From NCBI RefSeq assembly GCF_017876495.1, contig NZ_JAGIOB010000001.1, positions 3,410,001-3,474,000 on the forward strand: a stretch of DNA of 64,000 bases, read 5' to 3'. Positions within the stretch are counted from its first letter, which is position 1; each line of letters begins with the position of its first letter. Shown here piece by piece: positions 27,867 through 36,018 of this stretch. A program made the translations under genes and the position numbers. The notes under the pieces were generated by a model. It did no database searches, was not told the DNA's origin, and saw nothing but the letters and a program-made list of their open reading frames with translations. This stretch comes from Microlunatus capsulatus. GTDB lineage: Bacteria; Actinomycetota; Actinomycetes; Propionibacteriales; Propionibacteriaceae.

Positions 27867-28757
27867 ATGCAGGACGCGCGCACGGTGCTCGACGACCCCG
27901 GACTGGCCGGCCGGCTGACCCTCCTGGGGCTGCGCCCCGAGGACGTCGCCGACGCCCTCGCCAGCGCGGCCGACGTCGGCCGGGACCCGGCGGCAATCGC
28001 CGAGGTCGACCGGCTCGCCGACGCCCTGCGCGGGGTCCTCGGGCGCTTCCCGGGCGAGCCGGACCGCGACCCGTTCCCCGGCTACGACGGCGACGCCGAC
28101 GCCCACGGCGTCGGGGTGCTGGCCCTGTGGGCCGTCGTCGTCACCACGCCCGACCTGCTGGCCTACCACCGCGGGCGCGGGGTCCCCGACGACGTCAGCG
28201 CGGACACCGTCCGCGAGGTCGGCCAGCAGGTGCACGTGCACCGGCTCACCTTCGGGGGCTTCGGGGTGCACACCTACGGCTGGCTGGCGCACACCTGGAG
28301 CGGCTCGCTCTACTGGCTGGGCCGGCTGCAGTTCAACCTGGAGCTGCTGGAGGAGGGGCGGGTCTGCTCGACCCACATCCCGCGCTCGGGCCCGCTGGAC
28401 CCCGACGCCGTCGACCGCTCCTTCGCCGCGGCGGCCCGGTTCTTCCCGACCCACTTCCCGGACCGCCCCGTCGAGGACTTCTGGTGCCGCAGCTGGCTGC
28501 TCGACCCGGCGCTGGCCGCCGCCCTCGACCCGGCGTCGAACATGGCCCGTTTCCAGGCGCGGTGGCGCCTGTACGGTGAGCCCATGCCCGGGGACGACGA
28601 CGCGCTGTTCTTCTGCTTCGCCCGCCGCGGGGAGGTGGACCGCAGCGCGCTCCCGCGCGAGACGAGCCTGCAGCGCGCGATCCTCGACCGCTGGGCCGAC
28701 GGCGGCCACTGGTCGGTCCGGGACGGCCGCCTGCCGCTGGCGGGAGCGCTCCGGTGA
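27867..28757 (+). CDS. Acyltransferase domain-containing protein (GNAT-like, function unknown)
   Basis: 296 residues. Matches a conserved actinobacterial protein group annotated as acyltransferase domain-containing; recognisable blocks are YWLGRLQFNLELL, STHIPRSGPLDPDAVDRSF and FFPTHFPDRPVEDFWCRSWLLD, which end many GNAT-like domains. No catalytic residue can be named. Leaderless start: TAGGGT (27855-27860) 6 nt before the ATG. Overlaps the histidine phosphatase gene by 4 bp. Confidence 0.7.
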   Translation: MQDARTVLDDPGLAGRLTLLGLRPEDVADALASAADVGRDPAAIAEVDRLADALRGVLGRFPGEPDRDPFPGYDGDADAHGVGVLALWAVVVTTPDLLAYHRGRGVPDDVSADTVREVGQQVHVHRLTFGGFGVHTYGWLAHTWSGSLYWLGRLQFNLELLEEGRVCSTHIPRSGPLDPDAVDRSFAAAARFFPTHFPDRPVEDFWCRSWLLDPALAAALDPASNMARFQARWRLYGEPMPGDDDALFFCFARRGEVDRSALPRETSLQRAILDRWADGGHWSVRDGRLPLAGALR

Positions 28758-29329
28758 CCGAGCTGTACGTCGTCCGGCACGGCGAGACCGAGTGGAGCGC
28801 CAACGGGCGGCACACCTCCGTCACGGACCTGCCGCTCACCGAGCGCGGCGAGCAGCAGGCGAGGGCGCTGGTGGGTCACCTCGAGCCCCGGGACTTCCAG
28901 CTGGTCCTCAGCAGCCCGCGCCGGCGGGCGCGGGACACCGCCGAGCTCGCCGGCTTCACCGGCGCGCACGCACCGCAGCTGGACGAGGACCTCGCGGAGT
29001 GGGCCTACGGCGACTACGAGGGCCGGACCAGCGCCGAGATCCACGAGGACGTCCCGGGCTGGACCATCTGGAGCCACCCCACCCCGGGCGGGGAGAGCGC
29101 CGACCAGGTGGCGGAGCGGCTGGACCGCGTCGTCCGGCGGGTCCGCGACTCCGGCGTCGAGCGGGCCATCTGCTTCGCCCACGGGCACAGCCTGCGGGCG
29201 CTGGCGATGCGCTGGCTCGGCTTCGACCTCACCCTGGGGGTGCACTTCCCGCTCGACACCAGCACCGTGTCGGTGCTGGGCGAGGAGAAGGGTCAGCCCG
29301 CGCTCGAGCGCTGGAACGCCCGGCCCTGA
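28754..29329 (+). CDS. Histidine phosphatase family protein
   Basis: 191 residues. Phosphoglycerate-mutase-like phosphatase: the nucleophile His lies in LYVVRHGETEWSANGRHTS, the second His in FAHGHSLRALAMRW, with supporting Arg/Glu in SSPRRRARDTAE and LAEWAYGDYEGR. This resembles acid-phosphatase-type members (such as Rv2135c/Rv3214-like) more than a glycolytic mutase. The GTG start overlaps the preceding stop, indicating an operon with the acyltransferase-like gene. Substrate unknown. Confidence 0.88.
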   Translation: MTELYVVRHGETEWSANGRHTSVTDLPLTERGEQQARALVGHLEPRDFQLVLSSPRRRARDTAELAGFTGAHAPQLDEDLAEWAYGDYEGRTSAEIHEDVPGWTIWSHPTPGGESADQVAERLDRVVRRVRDSGVERAICFAHGHSLRALAMRWLGFDLTLGVHFPLDTSTVSVLGEEKGQPALERWNARP

Positions 29330-29337
29330 GACAGCCG

Positions 29338-29366
29338 CGCCCCGCCCCGCACTGCGGGACGGGGCG
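29338..29366. terminator. GC hairpin between convergent genes
   Basis: Arms at 29338-29350 (CGCCCCGCCCCGC) and 29354-29366 pair with one mismatch around a 3-nt loop. No T tract on either side; it can terminate both the phosphatase gene and the MFS gene. Confidence 0.6.
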
Positions 29367-29382
29367 GACCGGGCGGTGCTCC

Positions 29383-30645
29383 TCAGTCGTAGGAGACGGC
29401 GTCCAGGCGGCGGCGGGCCGACAGGAACAGCACCAGCGCCAGCGTGCTCGCGCCGAGGATGACGCCGGCCATCGGCACCGGGGTGCCGTTGGCGAGCGCA
29501 CCGACCAGCGGGGCGATGGCGCCGCCGATCATGAACTGCGCCGAGCCCAGCAGGGCGGCGGCGCTGCCGGCGGCCTCGCCGTGCCGGTTGAGGGCGATGG
29601 CGGGGGCGTTCGGGAAGGCCAGGCCGGCCGCGGAGACCACGAAGAACAGCGGGACCATGAAGCCGATGAAGCCGCCGACGCCCGTCGCGGTGGTGATGAC
29701 GAGCGCCACCGCTCCCAGCGTCGAGATCGTCACCGAGGCCAGCAGCACCCGCACGGGGCTGTAGCGCTTGACCAGCAGCGGGTTGACCTGGGTCATCACC
29801 ACCAGGCCGAGGGCGTTGGCGCTGAAGGCCACGCCGAACTCGGCCGGGGAGAGTCCGTAGAGCTCCTGGAGGATGAACGGGGCGCCCGAGATGTAGGCGA
29901 ACAGCGTGGCGAACATGAGCCCGGAGACGAGCACCATGACGACGAACAGCCGGTCGCCGAAGAGGCCGCGGTAGGCCCGCAGCGAGCCGCGGACGTTGCC
30001 GGGCTGGCGGCGGACGACGGGCAGCGTCTCCGGCAGCGCCAGCAGGGCCAGCACGAACAGGCCGACGGCCACGACGGCGAGCACGACGAAGATGCCGCGC
30101 CAAGAGGTGAAGGCCAGCAGCGCGCTGCCGATGGAGGGCGCGAGGATCGGCGCGACGCCGACGACGAGCATCAGCCGCGACAGCAGCTGGGCGGCCTTGA
30201 TGCCGCTGAACAGGTCGCGGACGACGGCCATCGAGACCACGGCGACGGCCGCGCCGGCCAGGCCCTGCAGGGTCCGGGTGACGGCGAGCAGCTCGATGGA
30301 GGGTGCCAGGGCGCAGAGCACGGACATCAGCCCGTGCGCGGCGAGCCCGACGAGCAGCGGCTTGCGCCGGCCGACGGCGTCGGACAGCGGGCCGACCAGC
30401 AGCTGGCCCAGCCCGAGGCCGAGCAGCAGACCGGTGATCGTGAGCTGGGCCTGGGAGTCGGTCGCGCCCATCTCGGCGCTCAGCGCCGGCAGGGCCGGCA
30501 GGTAGGCGTCGATGGTCAGCGGCCCGATGGCGCTGAGGGCGCCCAGCACCAGCACCAGCTGGAGGTAGCGACGGCCCACGTACCGGGTGCCGGGTGAGGC
30601 GGCGGTGGTGTCGGTGGTGGTCTGCGGTTCGGCGAGCGAGGTCAT
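29383..30645 (-). CDS. Bcr/CflA-type multidrug efflux MFS transporter
   Basis: 420 residues, 12 predicted transmembrane helices. Starts with LVLVLGALSAIGPLTIDAYLPALP, the Bcr/CflA signature, and has the MFS loop motif GPLSDAVGRRKPLL between helices 2 and 3 and RTLQGLAGAAVAVVSMAVVRDLF in helix 4-5. Proton-driven export of drugs such as bicyclomycin or chloramphenicol is known for the family. ATG at 30645 has an AAGGA site. Divergent from the zinc-ribbon gene. Confidence 0.88.
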   Translation of the reverse strand: MTSLAEPQTTTDTTAASPGTRYVGRRYLQLVLVLGALSAIGPLTIDAYLPALPALSAEMGATDSQAQLTITGLLLGLGLGQLLVGPLSDAVGRRKPLLVGLAAHGLMSVLCALAPSIELLAVTRTLQGLAGAAVAVVSMAVVRDLFSGIKAAQLLSRLMLVVGVAPILAPSIGSALLAFTSWRGIFVVLAVVAVGLFVLALLALPETLPVVRRQPGNVRGSLRAYRGLFGDRLFVVMVLVSGLMFATLFAYISGAPFILQELYGLSPAEFGVAFSANALGLVVMTQVNPLLVKRYSPVRVLLASVTISTLGAVALVITTATGVGGFIGFMVPLFFVVSAAGLAFPNAPAIALNRHGEAAGSAAALLGSAQFMIGGAIAPLVGALANGTPVPMAGVILGASTLALVLFLSARRRLDAVSYD

Positions 30646-30836
30646 GCGGGAGTCCTTCGGTCGAGCTCGGGAGCTCCTCTGACGGCGCACGACGGTGTGA
30701 CCACGAGAGCGGGACGGCCCCTCCCGCGCAGCGCACGGGCAGGACCTGACGGGGTGAACTCCACCACGTCCGGATTTGTTCCGCGCGCCGGCACCCGGAT
30801 CCTCGACGTCCTCCCGCCCCGCCGGCCGGCCGGACG

Positions 30837-30885
30837 TAGGCTGTGCGCCCAGCGGCGCCCGAGCGGGTGCCGCGCACGGAGGGAG
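30837..30885 (+). promoter_or_regulatory. Promoter -10 and ribosome-binding site deciding the zinc-ribbon start
   Basis: TAGGCT at 30837-30842 is a likely -10 box and GGAGGGAG at 30878-30885 a strong Shine-Dalgarno. Together they put the translation start at 30892, where the codon is ATC. Confidence 0.55.
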
Positions 30886-30891
30886 CACGCC

Positions 30892-31635
30892 ATCAGAGCC
30901 GACCAGGGGGACCAGCAGCGCCTGCTCGACCTGCAGGGGGTCGACACCGCCCTCGCCCAGCTGGCGCACCGTCGCCGCACGCTGCCCGAGCACGCCGAGA
31001 TCGCCCGGCTGGAGGACGCCCGCCGCCGGCTGGCCTCCGACCTCGTCGGCGCCGACACCGCCGTCTCCGACCTGCAGCGCGAGCAGGACCGCTCCGAGAA
31101 CGAGCTGGAGCCGGTGCGCGAGCGGCTCACCCGCAACCAGCACCGGATCGCCGACGGCACGGTGGCGGACCCCAAGGCGCTCAGCTCGCTGATCGAGGAG
31201 GTCTCCCACCTCGAGCGGCGGATCGTGACCCTCGAGGACGCGGAGCTGGCCGTGATGGAGCAGCTGGAGACCGCGACCGAGGACCGGGAGCGGCTGCGCC
31301 GCGAGGCCGCCGAGATCGACGCCCAGCTGGCGACGCTGGAGGCCAAGCGCACGACGCAGCTGCGCGAGCTGGCCGAGCAGGCCGCCGAGCGGCAGCGCGT
31401 CCGCGACGAGATCGCCGGCGTGATCCCGCCGGCCCTGCTGACGCTCTACGACAAGATCGGCGCCAGCCACTCCGGCGTGGGCGCCGCCGAGCTCCGCCGC
31501 CGCCGCTGCACCGGTTGCCAGCTCGACATCAACGCCGCCGACCTGCGGGGCTTCACCGCCGCCCCGGCCGACGAGGTGCTGCGCTGCGAGGAGTGCGGCC
31601 GCATCCTCGTCCGGACGTCCGAGTCCGGCCTCTGA
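30892..31635 (+). CDS. Coiled-coil zinc-ribbon protein (C4-type/CT398-like), apparent ATC start
   Basis: 247 residues. Long coiled coil (about residues 10-180, heptad-rich with QRLLDLQGVDTALAQL, ERRIVTLEDAEL) ending in a C4 zinc ribbon: CTGCQ and CEECG. Homologues are widespread in actinobacteria and lie beside RNase H/nuclease genes; the role is unknown. A GGAGGGAG site (30878-30885) is followed after 6 nt by ATC, where homologues start MKAD...; the only in-frame GTGs (30697, 30754) lie upstream of the likely TAGGCT promoter (30837-30842). The start is therefore probably ATC, unless there is a base error. Confidence 0.75.
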   Translation: MRADQGDQQRLLDLQGVDTALAQLAHRRRTLPEHAEIARLEDARRRLASDLVGADTAVSDLQREQDRSENELEPVRERLTRNQHRIADGTVADPKALSSLIEEVSHLERRIVTLEDAELAVMEQLETATEDRERLRREAAEIDAQLATLEAKRTTQLRELAEQAAERQRVRDEIAGVIPPALLTLYDKIGASHSGVGAAELRRRRCTGCQLDINAADLRGFTAAPADEVLRCEECGRILVRTSESGL

Positions 31636-31701
31636 CGCTCCCCGGGACCACCGTGGCCCGACCCCGTCGACCACCGCGGCCTCAGCCCTCGACCATCGCG
31701 G

Positions 31702-31720
31702 CCTGAGCCTGTCGAAGGCC
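31702..31720 (+). repeat. Half copy of the CCTGAGCCTGTCGAAGG repeat
   Basis: CCTGAGCCTGTCGAAGGCC without its inverted partner, preceded by two imperfect direct units of CGACCAYCGCGGCCTSAGCC type (from about 31669). Lies between the zinc-ribbon and RNB genes. Confidence 0.7.
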
Positions 31721-31766
31721 CTCCCGAGGGGACCGGTGCGGGGACCGGTCCTTGTAGGGTCGGGCC

Positions 31767-33197
31767 ATGCCTGCCCGCAAGGTCGACCTGCCCGGCGTGC
31801 TGCCCCCCGACCTGGCGGCTGGCCTCGCCCGGATCCGGGCCGAGCTGGAGGTCCCGGAGGAGTTCCCGCCCGACGTGCTGGCCGCCGCGGAGGCCTCCGT
31901 GGCCGCAGCGTCGCTCCCCGACCTGGACCGCACCGACCTCGAGCTGGTCACCATCGACCCGCCGGGGGCGCGCGACCTCGACCAGGCCCTGCACATCGCC
32001 CGGCAGGGTGACGGGTTCGTCGTCTCCTACGCGATCGCCGACGTCGCCGCCTTCGTCACCGCCGGCGACCCGGTCGACCGCGAGGCGCACCGGCGGGGCA
32101 TGACCTTCTACGCGCCCGACCGGCGCGTCCCCCTGCACCCGCCGGCCCTCAGCGAGGGCGCGGCCAGCCTGCTGCCCGACCAGGTGCGGCCGGCGCTGCT
32201 GTGGACGCTGACGCTCGACGCGCACGGCCGGATGACCGACGCCGAGGTGGTGCGGGCCCGCGTCCGCAGCCGGGAGCAGCTGGACTACGGCCAGGCCCAG
32301 GCCGAGGTCGACGGCGGCAGCCCGCGCGGCTCCCTCGCCCTGCTGGCCGAGGTGGGGCGCTGGCGAGAGCAGCGCGAGCGCGAGCGCGGCGGGGTGAGCC
32401 TGCCGCTGCCCGAGCAGGAGGTCGTCCCCGCTGACGACGGCTGGCGGCTGGAGTTCCGCGCCCCGCTGCCCGTGGAGGGCTGGAACGCCCAGATCTCGCT
32501 GCTGACCGGGATGGCGGCGGCGCACCTGATGCTCTACGCCCAGGTCGGGATCGTCCGCAGCATGCCGCCGGCCGACGCCGGCGCGCTGCGCACCCTGCGG
32601 GCCACCGCGAAGGCGCTCCGGATCAGCTGGCCGGCCGAGCTCGACTACCCGGAGTTCGTCCGCAGCCTCGACCCGGCCCTGCCGGCCCACGCGGCGATGC
32701 TCAACGCCTGCACGATGCTCTTCCGCGGCGCCGGCTACCAGGCCTTCGACGGCGAGGTGCCGCTGGACGCCGAGCACTCCGCGCTGGCCACCGACTACGC
32801 CCACTGCACCGCGCCGCTGCGCCGCCTGGTGGACCGTTACGTCGGCGAGGTCTGCCTGGCGCTCTGCGCCGGGACGCCGGTGCCGGCCTGGGTGCGCGAG
32901 GCGCTGCCCGCGCTGCCGGCGGAGATGGCCGCGGCGGACCGGCGGGCGAAGAAGTACGAGCGGTCGGTGGTGGACCTCGTCGAGGTGGTGCTGCTGGCCC
33001 CGCGGGTCGGCGAGCTCTTCCCCGCCACCGTGGTCGACGTCGACGAGCAGCGACGGCACGGCACCGTCGTCGTGGCCGACCCCGCGGTGGAGGCCCGGGT
33101 CCGCGGGGAGGGGTTGCCGCTGGGGCAGGAGATCCAGGTCCGCCTGGTCTCCGCCGACCTCGCGAGCGGCGCCGTCGTCTTCGAGCGCGTCGGCTAG
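31767..33197 (+). CDS. RNB-domain ribonuclease (RNase II/R family, compact form)
   Basis: 476 residues. The RNB catalytic core starts at IDPPGARDLDQALHI: three of the four canonical metal Asp are present (D-x5-D-x-D), the fourth is Gln, which I recall as usual in this actinobacterial subgroup. Further RNB segments are MTFYAPDRRVPLHPPALSEG and DYAHCTAPLRRLVDRYVG. Cold-shock domains and a recognisable S1 domain are missing, although a short C-terminal beta region remains. Likely 3'-5' exoribonuclease. Leaderless: TAGGGT (31755-31760), 6 nt before the ATG. Confidence 0.88.
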   Translation: MPARKVDLPGVLPPDLAAGLARIRAELEVPEEFPPDVLAAAEASVAAASLPDLDRTDLELVTIDPPGARDLDQALHIARQGDGFVVSYAIADVAAFVTAGDPVDREAHRRGMTFYAPDRRVPLHPPALSEGAASLLPDQVRPALLWTLTLDAHGRMTDAEVVRARVRSREQLDYGQAQAEVDGGSPRGSLALLAEVGRWREQRERERGGVSLPLPEQEVVPADDGWRLEFRAPLPVEGWNAQISLLTGMAAAHLMLYAQVGIVRSMPPADAGALRTLRATAKALRISWPAELDYPEFVRSLDPALPAHAAMLNACTMLFRGAGYQAFDGEVPLDAEHSALATDYAHCTAPLRRLVDRYVGEVCLALCAGTPVPAWVREALPALPAEMAAADRRAKKYERSVVDLVEVVLLAPRVGELFPATVVDVDEQRRHGTVVVADPAVEARVRGEGLPLGQEIQVRLVSADLASGAVVFERVG

Positions 33198-33230
33198 TCC
33201 TCCTCACCCGCCGGGTGCGTCACCGGCCCG

Positions 33231-33396
33231 GGAGAAAGCGCAGCCCCCGTCCAGGAGGACGGGGGCTGCAGGCTGTCCCTCCCCAGGAACGCCAGGTCGT
33301 CGGCCCGTCCTCGGCGCCGGGCCGGGTGCGACCGGGGCGGCGGGACGGGTGGGGCGGGGCGAGAGAAAGCTCGGGGGTTCATTCCCTCGCCCCGCT
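33231..33396 (-). ncRNA. Candidate structured small RNA (C-rich, two to three hairpins)
   Basis: On the minus strand TTGAAC, a 17-bp spacer and TAGAGT predict transcription from about 33396. The RNA begins with a 10-bp stem GCGGGGCGAG / CTCGCCCCGC (33386-33395 with 33354-33363) whose 22-nt loop contains ACCCCCG, then a CCCGTCC/GGACGGG stem, then a perfect 13-bp hairpin GCAGCCCCCGTCC / GGACGGGGGCTGC (33240-33269) followed by GCTTTCTCCC. The layout recalls the actinobacterial 6C sRNA family, but I cannot confirm membership. A 62-codon open frame inside (33194-33382) looks non-coding. Confidence 0.55.
33240..33269. terminator. 13-bp perfect GC hairpin
   Basis: Arms 33240-33252 and 33257-33269 with loop AGGA. 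It lies 43 nt beyond the RNB gene stop on the plus strand and at the end of the candidate small RNA on the minus strand, so it could serve both. Confidence 0.7.
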
Positions 33397-33403
33397 GAGA
33401 AGA

Positions 33404-33432
33404 ACTCTAGGCAGCACGAACGGCTGGTTCAA
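33404..33432 (-). promoter_or_regulatory. Near-consensus sigma-70 type promoter for the candidate small RNA
   Basis: Reading the minus strand: TTGAAC (33432-33427), 17-bp spacer, TAGAGT (33409-33404). This is the best -35/-10 pair I noticed in the window, yet no convincing protein gene follows it. Confidence 0.6.
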
Positions 33433-33442
33433 GCAACCCGGT

Positions 33443-33474
33443 TGTCCACTCTCGGACATGTCCAATACTGGACA
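33443..33474. promoter_or_regulatory. Two abutting 16-bp inverted repeats (TGTCCA-N4-YGGACA)
   Basis: TGTCCACTCTCGGACA (33443-33458) is followed without a gap by TGTCCAATACTGGACA (33459-33474). They sit about 55 and 71 bp upstream of the predicted small-RNA start, a position suited to an activator. The cognate regulator is not identified. Confidence 0.55.
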
Positions 33475-33657
33475 CGACGAGCGCCGTCGGAGGGCGCGTT
33501 GGCCGGTCCTGAGGGCGTTGGGGGGTCTCCGCGCCCCGTCGGTGCTCCCGCGCCCGGTACCCGGGGCGCGGCCGTCCGGACGGGGCGCGGGGCGCGGCAG
33601 CGGGCGCGTCGGCTCGCGGACGCGTCGGGGGGAGGGGAGCGGGATCGCTCCCGGGGG

Positions 33658-34407
33658 TCAGGCCAGCTGCTCGAGGAGGGTCCGGGCCTGGGCGCGGGTG
33701 ATCCGGTGCCCGTCGTCGCTGAGGATGACCAGCGTGACCCGGGCGCCGCTGCGCCGGCCGACCTCGGTCCACTGCCCGTCGTCGGGGTAGGTGCGGCGGT
33801 CGACGAGGCCGGGCAGGTCCGCTTCCAGCGTCGTCCGGACGGGCTCGTCGAGATCCTGGCAGGCCCCGACCTGCGCGGTGTAGCGCTGCCAGTAGGCGGT
33901 GGCGGCGGCCTCGTCGGCGAAGTCGAGCGCCACACCCACGCCGGGCGCGCCGCCGTCGTCGACGTAGCTCCCCTCCAGCGCCGCGACCGGGTCGGGGTAG
34001 TCGTCACGGGTGACGTCGGCGCAGCCGAGGGTGATGACGTCCTGGGCCGCGTAGCGCGGGTCGCGGGCGCGCACCCAGGTGCCGTTGCCCTCGAAGCCCT
34101 CCTCGGCCCCGCCCTCCCGGACGACCGTCCGCCAGCCGGCGGGCACCGGCAGCGCGTCGGCGTCCAGGTCGCCGGCGCGGGACGGCGCCGGGCCCGTGGG
34201 TGCCGGGGGCGGCGGCAGGGTGTTGGTGGTGGTCGGCTCGGGGTCCGCGGTCTCCGACGGCGCGGGCGACGCGGTGGCCGCGCCGGGGGTGGCGGGCCCG
34301 GGCGACGGGGTCGGACCCGACGGCGGACCCGCGGACGGCGCCGGGGTGCAGCCGGTCAGCAGCACGACGGCCAGGGCCGCGAGCGCCAGCCGGCGCCGGC
34401 GGGTCAC
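33658..34407 (-). CDS. Putative lipoprotein, function unknown
   Basis: 249 residues. A lipoprotein signal (LALAALAVVLLTGC, lipidated Cys about residue 19) is followed by a Pro/Thr/Ala-rich linker (about 20-75) and a globular domain with two Cys (LGCADV, VGACQDL) that could form a disulfide. I do not recognise the domain; similar lipoproteins occur in actinobacteria. It follows the M15 peptidase gene by 10 bp, so they are likely co-transcribed at the cell surface. The start is GTG. Confidence 0.7.
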   Translation of the reverse strand: MTRRRRLALAALAVVLLTGCTPAPSAGPPSGPTPSPGPATPGAATASPAPSETADPEPTTTNTLPPPPAPTGPAPSRAGDLDADALPVPAGWRTVVREGGAEEGFEGNGTWVRARDPRYAAQDVITLGCADVTRDDYPDPVAALEGSYVDDGGAPGVGVALDFADEAAATAYWQRYTAQVGACQDLDEPVRTTLEADLPGLVDRRTYPDDGQWTEVGRRSGARVTLVILSDDGHRITRAQARTLLEQLA

Positions 34408-34417
34408 GGGCGCGGGC

Positions 34418-35914
34418 TCATCGCCGGTACTCGAAGTGCTGGTAGTCCCGTCCCGGGTTCCACAGCCCGCCCCAGAAGAACCCGTCCTTCTTCAGCTGCT
34501 TCGTCACCGGCGACGAGGCGCCCAGCATGCCGAAGCGCAGCGGGGACCGGTCGATGTAGCTCTTCCCGTTGCTGGGCCACCACTTCCCCTTCGAGTCGCG
34601 GTAGGGGTTCTGCACCGGCGTGATGTCGATGGCCGTGCCGTAGGAGTGCGGGGACTGGGCGTAGGGGTTGCCCACCACCTTGCGGCAGTTGAAGCCGCTC
34701 GTGTTGTTGGCCGCCATCTGCTTCGGGTCGTTGCCGCCGTAGACGTTCGGGTTGTCCATCTTGGCGAGGGGGAAGCGCGCGTCCAGCCCGTCGCCGAAGG
34801 CCCGCCTGATCTCGGGCACCAGGTCGGTCCGGATGATGAGGACGCCGCGGTGCATCGTCTTGTCGCGGCCGTAGTAGTTCATCGTGATGGTGCTCAGCTT
34901 CGACCGGCCGACGGGGCAGCCCTTGCGCCAGGTCTTCGCGACCTCGGCCGCCGTCGTCCTGGTGACGACGGCGTTGAGCACGGCGACTCGGGTCAGGGTG
35001 CGGCTGCCGCTGACGTCCCAGCGGTCCCGGTTCGGGGCGTGGGTGGTGGCGCGCAGCGTGTACCGGGCGAGCGTGCCGACGCGGTGCCCGAAGGCCACCC
35101 GGAACTTCCCGGCGGCGTTGGTCGTCGCGGTGGCCTGGTGCCGCCAGCGCGAGCCGACCTTCACGTCGAGGTGGACCTCGACGCCGGCCCGGGCCGGGAC
35201 GATCGACCCGGTCAGCGCGGGCTTCTTCAGCGCGTCGACCCGGGCGGCCGGCTCGTCCAGTGACGTGGTGGCGTCGGCGACCTCGACGGTGACGGCGGCG
35301 CTGGCCAGCTCGTCGCCGCTGCCGGGCGCCCCACCGGTGGTGGCCACGAAGACGAAGCGACCCATCGAGGTGACGGGCAGCCGGGCCGAGAACGCGTCGT
35401 CCACCAGGGACGCGGCGGCCACCTGGGTCCAGGTCTTCCCTGCGGCGGCGCGGCGGTGGACGGTGATCGTCGTGCCGGCGGCCAGCCCGGTGGCGTTGCC
35501 GGAGAAGGCGTAGCGGCCGATGTCCTGGTAGAAGCGACCCGCGACCGGGCTCCCGCTGGAGGTGACGCGCAGGGTCAGCGCGCGGGCTCCCGCCGCGGCC
35601 CGCTGCGCCGGCGCGCGGCCGGCGGTGGTCGGGGTGGTGGCCGACGGCGTCGACGTGGCCGAGGGGGTGCTGCTCGGGGTCGGCCCGGCCGGCTCGGCCG
35701 TCGTGCCGGGGCTCGGCACGGGCGTGGGGGCTGCCTCCGGGGTGGCGGTCGCCCCGGCCGTCGCGGCGGGATCCGGGGTGGCGGCCGGGCTCGCCGCGGG
35801 CGCGGGGGAGGGGGTCTCGGCGAAGGCCGCCGCCGGGGCGACGGCGAGCAGCCCGACGAGGGCGGTGGCGAGCAGCGCGGAGCGCGGCCGGCCGGGAGGG
35901 GGCTGCAGTCGCAT
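34418..35914 (-). CDS. Secreted M15-family peptidoglycan peptidase (D-Ala-D-Ala carboxypeptidase-like)
   Basis: 498 residues. Signal peptide (ends near AAAFAETP), an Ala/Pro/Thr-rich linker of about 75 residues, two Ig-like/bacterial beta domains (about 120-340), and a C-terminal VanY/M15-type domain with the zinc motif SPHSYGTAIDITP (SxHxxGxAxD) and the final His in DYQHFEYRR. Predicted to cleave peptide stems in the wall. Start ATG at 35914. A lipoprotein gene follows. Substrate specificity is unproven. Confidence 0.85.
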   Translation of the reverse strand: MRLQPPPGRPRSALLATALVGLLAVAPAAAFAETPSPAPAASPAATPDPAATAGATATPEAAPTPVPSPGTTAEPAGPTPSSTPSATSTPSATTPTTAGRAPAQRAAAGARALTLRVTSSGSPVAGRFYQDIGRYAFSGNATGLAAGTTITVHRRAAAGKTWTQVAAASLVDDAFSARLPVTSMGRFVFVATTGGAPGSGDELASAAVTVEVADATTSLDEPAARVDALKKPALTGSIVPARAGVEVHLDVKVGSRWRHQATATTNAAGKFRVAFGHRVGTLARYTLRATTHAPNRDRWDVSGSRTLTRVAVLNAVVTRTTAAEVAKTWRKGCPVGRSKLSTITMNYYGRDKTMHRGVLIIRTDLVPEIRRAFGDGLDARFPLAKMDNPNVYGGNDPKQMAANNTSGFNCRKVVGNPYAQSPHSYGTAIDITPVQNPYRDSKGKWWPSNGKSYIDRSPLRFGMLGASSPVTKQLKKDGFFWGGLWNPGRDYQHFEYRR

Positions 35915-36018
35915 GGGGGAAGCCTTCGCTAGCGGGACCCGAGTCCGAGGATCGTAACCCGGGCGCTCCGCGGGCGGTGGCCGCCGCGGGACCCCGGCCC
36001 GGGCTCCCGCCGGCCGGC

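Noticed and set aside
33194-33382. 62-codon ORF within the candidate small RNA
   Set aside because: Composition is Pro/Arg/Ser low complexity, it overlaps the hairpins, and it ends inside the RNB gene; no homology recognised. Kept only as a note in the RNA entry.
33459-33790. Plus-strand ORF starting near MSNTGHDERR
   Set aside because: Runs antisense into the lipoprotein gene and has Arg/Gly/Pro-rich shadow composition; the start lies within the tandem inverted repeats.
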